In this document: one piece after another, positions 4,397 to 7,031 of the stretch
Position numbering within the stretch: the stretch's first letter is position 1
Layout of the letters: each line of letters begins with the position of its first letter
Origin: Candidatus Cloacimonadota bacterium
Lineage (GTDB): Bacteria > Cloacimonadota > Cloacimonadia > Cloacimonadales > TCS61
Length of the DNA: 7,031 nt
Direction of reading: 5' to 3'
NCBI GenBank assembly: GCA_030668345.1
Contig: DAOUUD010000087.1
Location: forward strand, 1-7,031
Translations under genes and position numbers: made by a program
The notes under the pieces: model-generated
Told to the model about the DNA's origin: nothing
Database searches by the model: none
Seen by the model: only the letters and a program-made list of their open reading frames with translations

Positions 4397-6616
4397 ATGA
4401 AGAGAATTACTGTTTTCATGCTGATAATGCTTGCCTTTAGTTTGCTGGCAGTTGAAAATAATTTGATCCTCGAAATCGAGGTGCTCGGAAATCAGAATAT
4501 AGAGAAGGAACTTATCCGTTCACTTATTACATTTGAAGTTGGCGAAAATCTTGATCCCGAAGATGTTGCAAAGTCTATTAATAATCTTTATAAACTTGGT
4601 GTTTTCGAAGATATCAAACTGGAAAAAAATGAACTGCCACAGGGAGTTTCCCTGGCTATTATAGTAAAAGAATTTCCCATTGTTAATTCAATAGAATTCT
4701 CCGGTAATAAAAAATTGAGCGATTCCAAACTGCAGGAAATCATTACTCTGAAAAAGGGCAGCTACTGGTCTCCGTTCCTGGAATCTGAAGTTAAGAATTC
4801 CATCCTTTCCGAATATAAGACCAAAGGCTATCATTTAGTGATCACAGATTTCAAAGCTATAGATCTGGGAAATAATAAAGTAGACCTGTTTATTGGTATA
4901 GACGAGGGAGCTAAAGTTGCCATTAAGAAGATTAGGTTACACGGCAATAAGCTTATCCGTGCTAATAAACTGATGAGTAAGATGAAAACAAAAAAAGCCA
5001 GTTTGCTGCGCTCCGGTAAATTCGATAATGAAAAATTTGAAGAAGACCTCGAAAACCTGGTAACTTATTATAACAAGAATGGTTTTATAGATGCACGCAT
5101 CATTTCCTGGGAGAAAAAACTTCTTGAAGATAAATTTATTATAGATATTTATCTTTTTGAAGGAAAGCAATATTATTTTGGAAAGGTTCTTGTGGTAGGA
5201 AATGAACGCTTCACCGATGAATTGATAATATCCCAGTTCAAGTTCAAAGACGATGAAGTATTTAACCTGGAAAAATTCAATAAACAGCTTGGTTCTGTGG
5301 CTTCCATGTATTATGAAGAAGGCTATATTTATTCCACTTTCGATCATGAACTTCAGAAATCTGCTGAGAAAATAAACATCCAACTTAACATCCTTGAAAA
5401 TAATCGTGCACAGGTAAGAAAAATCCATCTTCGTGGTAACCGTAAAACCAAGGAGAAAGTAATTCGTAAACACCTGGTAATTTCCCCGGGTGATTATTTC
5501 CAGCAATCGAAAGTTATGAAGAGTCAGCAAAACATTTACAATATGGGATTCTTCGAACCGGACTTACACCTCGATAATCCAACTATCATCAATAGTGATG
5601 GCGATATAGACCTGGTAATAAATTTGAATGATAAAGTTTCCGGTACAGCCAATGGCGGGGTAGCCATTAACAGCCAGGAAGGTTTGGTAGGTCAACTGGC
5701 AGTTACTCATAATAACCTTTTGGGGAATTCCTGGCAGGCTGGTGTAAAATGGGAATTTGGCGGTAAAATACAAAACTTCAGTTTCAATTTTACTAATCCG
5801 TATTTTATGGATACTTCCACACTCGTAGGATTCGATATATATCTTACAACAAAAGAATGGGACACATATGAAGTTCAAACAGATGGAGGTTCTGTGCGGC
5901 TTGGGCGTCCTTTGGGCTTTTTGAATTACTCAAGACTTGTAGCAGGATATTCTTTCTATGCCAAGAAATATTCCATTCTTTCCGGACATGAGGATAATGC
6001 TTCCGAAACACTGCAGGATCTGGATAAAAAAAGCTGGCAGAATACAAGTGCGATTTCTCTTACTTTCTCTCGTGATAGCCGCGACAATGTATTCTTCCCT
6101 ACTTCCGGTTCAAATTTTACTCTTTATTCCGAATTAGCCGGTGGACCGCTGCAGGGTGATTTCAATTATTTCAAACAGATCGCTCAGATAAGCTGGTATA
6201 CAAAAACCATCTGGCAACTTGCTTTACGAACCAAATGGCGTTTCGGTTATGTTACGGGATACGGTGGAGAAGAAGCACCTCCCGATGAAAGATTCTACCT
6301 GGGTGGTACCGGTCCCGATGGTATTCGAGGTTATGCAGACCGCTCTGTAGGACCAAACGAAGGTGGGTTGCGAGAGATAATTTTTTCCACCGAATATGGT
6401 CTGCCCCTGGCTGGTGACCAGATAATCGGGCTTTTGTTCTTTGATGCGGGAGATAGTTACAACAGTTTTCCTCAATTTGATTTCTGGGATATGAAAATAG
6501 GTGCCGGAGTTGGAGTAAGAATCAGAAGTCCATTTGGTCTAATAGGATTCGATTATGCTCACAATTTCGATACCAGGAGATGGGAACCACACTTCCAGTT
6601 CGGAACAACATTTTAA
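4397..6616 (+). CDS. bamA: Outer-membrane protein assembly factor BamA (Omp85 family)
   Basis: This 739-residue protein is close to the usual BamA length. GGAGG (4388-4392) lies 4 bases before the ATG, and residues 1-18 form a signal peptide. Five POTRA domains follow at about 24-93, 95-173, 175-258, 259-337 and 338-415, each with the beta-hydrophobic-GN pattern (VLGNQNI, FSGNKKL, LHGNKLI, VVGNERF, LRGNRKT). Residues about 416-739 are the 16-stranded beta-barrel. The barrel shows the DSRDNVFFPTSG segment (560-571), the loop-6 motif IRGY (643-646), needed for insertase activity in the family, FFDAGD (681-686) and a terminal Phe739 as expected of the beta-signal. BamA folds and inserts beta-barrel proteins into the outer membrane, taking substrates from periplasmic chaperones. 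It stands alone here: tRNA-Ala is divergent upstream, a hairpin terminator follows, and no skp/ompH or lpxD is seen. A TamA or other Omp85 member is less likely, given five POTRAs. Confidence 0.95.
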   Translation: MKRITVFMLIMLAFSLLAVENNLILEIEVLGNQNIEKELIRSLITFEVGENLDPEDVAKSINNLYKLGVFEDIKLEKNELPQGVSLAIIVKEFPIVNSIEFSGNKKLSDSKLQEIITLKKGSYWSPFLESEVKNSILSEYKTKGYHLVITDFKAIDLGNNKVDLFIGIDEGAKVAIKKIRLHGNKLIRANKLMSKMKTKKASLLRSGKFDNEKFEEDLENLVTYYNKNGFIDARIISWEKKLLEDKFIIDIYLFEGKQYYFGKVLVVGNERFTDELIISQFKFKDDEVFNLEKFNKQLGSVASMYYEEGYIYSTFDHELQKSAEKINIQLNILENNRAQVRKIHLRGNRKTKEKVIRKHLVISPGDYFQQSKVMKSQQNIYNMGFFEPDLHLDNPTIINSDGDIDLVINLNDKVSGTANGGVAINSQEGLVGQLAVTHNNLLGNSWQAGVKWEFGGKIQNFSFNFTNPYFMDTSTLVGFDIYLTTKEWDTYEVQTDGGSVRLGRPLGFLNYSRLVAGYSFYAKKYSILSGHEDNASETLQDLDKKSWQNTSAISLTFSRDSRDNVFFPTSGSNFTLYSELAGGPLQGDFNYFKQIAQISWYTKTIWQLALRTKWRFGYVTGYGGEEAPPDERFYLGGTGPDGIRGYADRSVGPNEGGLREIIFSTEYGLPLAGDQIIGLLFFDAGDSYNSFPQFDFWDMKIGAGVGVRIRSPFGLIGFDYAHNFDTRRWEPHFQFGTTF

Positions 6617-6635
6617 TTAAGATCTCAAATAAACA

Positions 6636-6667
6636 CAACAAAGCCCCGAAATTTCGGGGTTTTGTTG
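6636..6667 (+). terminator. Strong intrinsic terminator after bamA, probably bidirectional
   Basis: A continuous 16-bp self-complementary stretch begins 20 bases after the bamA stop. Its arms are CAACAAAG-CCCCGAAA and TTTCGGGG-TTTTGTTG, with one G-T pair. The GC-rich core is flanked by T-rich DNA on the plus strand, and on the minus strand by CTTTGTTGTGTTTATTT. It could therefore end transcripts of both bamA and the convergent hydrolase gene. In RNA the innermost A-U pairs would open to form the loop. Confidence 0.85.
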
Positions 6668-6743
6668 TTAACAGGCTGATTTATGATCTGTTCCTACTAC
6701 TATTAATCGGAAGGCAATGAAAACAAAACCCCCAGCTTTCAAT

Positions 6744-7031
6744 TTATAATTTTATACTTTCACCAATCTTACTTTCTTTCTTTAAAGCTCCATCAATATA
6801 AACCCGGAATAAAGCATTTTCAATTTCTACTTTAAATATATGTCCTTTAATTAAAACTTTATCAATTTTTAGATATTCCAATCCAAGAGGAAGCGGATCG
6901 ATGATTAATGTACCATCGAGCTGCGGTTGGATTCCGCAGATATATTTTATGATCAGATCGACTATCCATGAATGCTGGTAGTCGTTAACTCCTCGATAAA
7001 GACACGGTTTGCCGGAATGCGGATTATAATG
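6744..7031 (-). CDS. Probable GH63/MGH1-like glycoside hydrolase, C-terminal 95 residues
   Basis: The frame enters from the right edge (first whole codon CAT at 7031) and ends at TAA (6746-6744). It begins HYNPHSGKPC, continues YQHSWIVDLIIKYICGI, then LIIDPLPLGLEYLKIDKV and IKGHIFKVEI. The pattern HYNP-x2-G, then S-W-x3-DLI, then IDPL and a short closing beta-sandwich is how (alpha/alpha)6-barrel glucosidases of the GH63/MGH1-like and trehalase-like group end. The catalytic acids would be upstream of the window, so substrate cannot be told. It is convergent with bamA and likely shares the terminator at 6636-6667. The family call rests on the C-terminal pattern only. Confidence 0.6.
   Translation of the reverse strand, partial: HYNPHSGKPCLYRGVNDYQHSWIVDLIIKYICGIQPQLDGTLIIDPLPLGLEYLKIDKVLIKGHIFKVEIENALFRVYIDGALKKESKIGESIKL

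Noticed and set aside
4937..6475. Several minus-strand open frames opposite bamA
   Set aside because: bamA is unambiguous on the plus strand over its full length; these are antisense shadows.

Overview
The window looks like chromosome of an AT-rich, Gram-negative, outer-membrane-bearing bacterium of the FCB/Cloacimonadota type. This is an inference from three things: a BamA gene, a secreted multi-domain 'choice-of-anchor'-type protein, and a relic of the FlgD-like C-terminal tail that such bacteria carry on secreted proteins. No rRNA or marker gene fixes the taxon.

Layout. (i) 1-1549, minus: 5' portion of a large secreted surface protein, running off the left edge. (ii) 1550-2372: non-coding; an AT-rich leader followed by an island packed with palindromes and short dispersed-type repeats. 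(iii) 2373-3785, minus: one 470-codon gene for a secreted DUF1573/Ig-like protein with a C-terminal rhodanese domain, interrupted by a single in-frame TGA. (iv) 3786-4170: non-coding, with a pair of palindromes and the relic of a FlgD-like tail on the plus strand. (v) 4171-4246, minus: tRNA-Ala(GGC). (vi) 4397-6616, plus: bamA, followed by a strong hairpin terminator. (vii) 6744-7031, minus: C-terminal end of a probable GH63/MGH1-like glycoside hydrolase, running off the right edge.

The point of greatest interest is the TGA at 3591-3593. It falls exactly on the first Cys of the Ser-Cys-Gly-Cys-Thr signature of DUF1573. The frame stays open for about 400 further conserved codons and ends at a natural TGA after the rhodanese domain. 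Downstream of the internal TGA, at the distance expected of a bacterial SECIS, is a 6-bp hairpin with a GGUC loop like that of E. coli fdhF. I read this as a candidate selenoprotein (Sec-Gly-Cys) rather than two ORFs. If so, its only reactive side chains are Sec65, Cys67 and the rhodanese Cys430, which suggests periplasmic redox or sulfur/selenium chemistry. A nonsense mutation or base-call error cannot be excluded from the sequence alone.

The genes do not form one operon. bamA is a single-gene unit divergent from the tRNA and convergent with the hydrolase. The selenoprotein candidate and the left-edge surface protein point the same way but are separated by about 820 bases of repeat-rich DNA.
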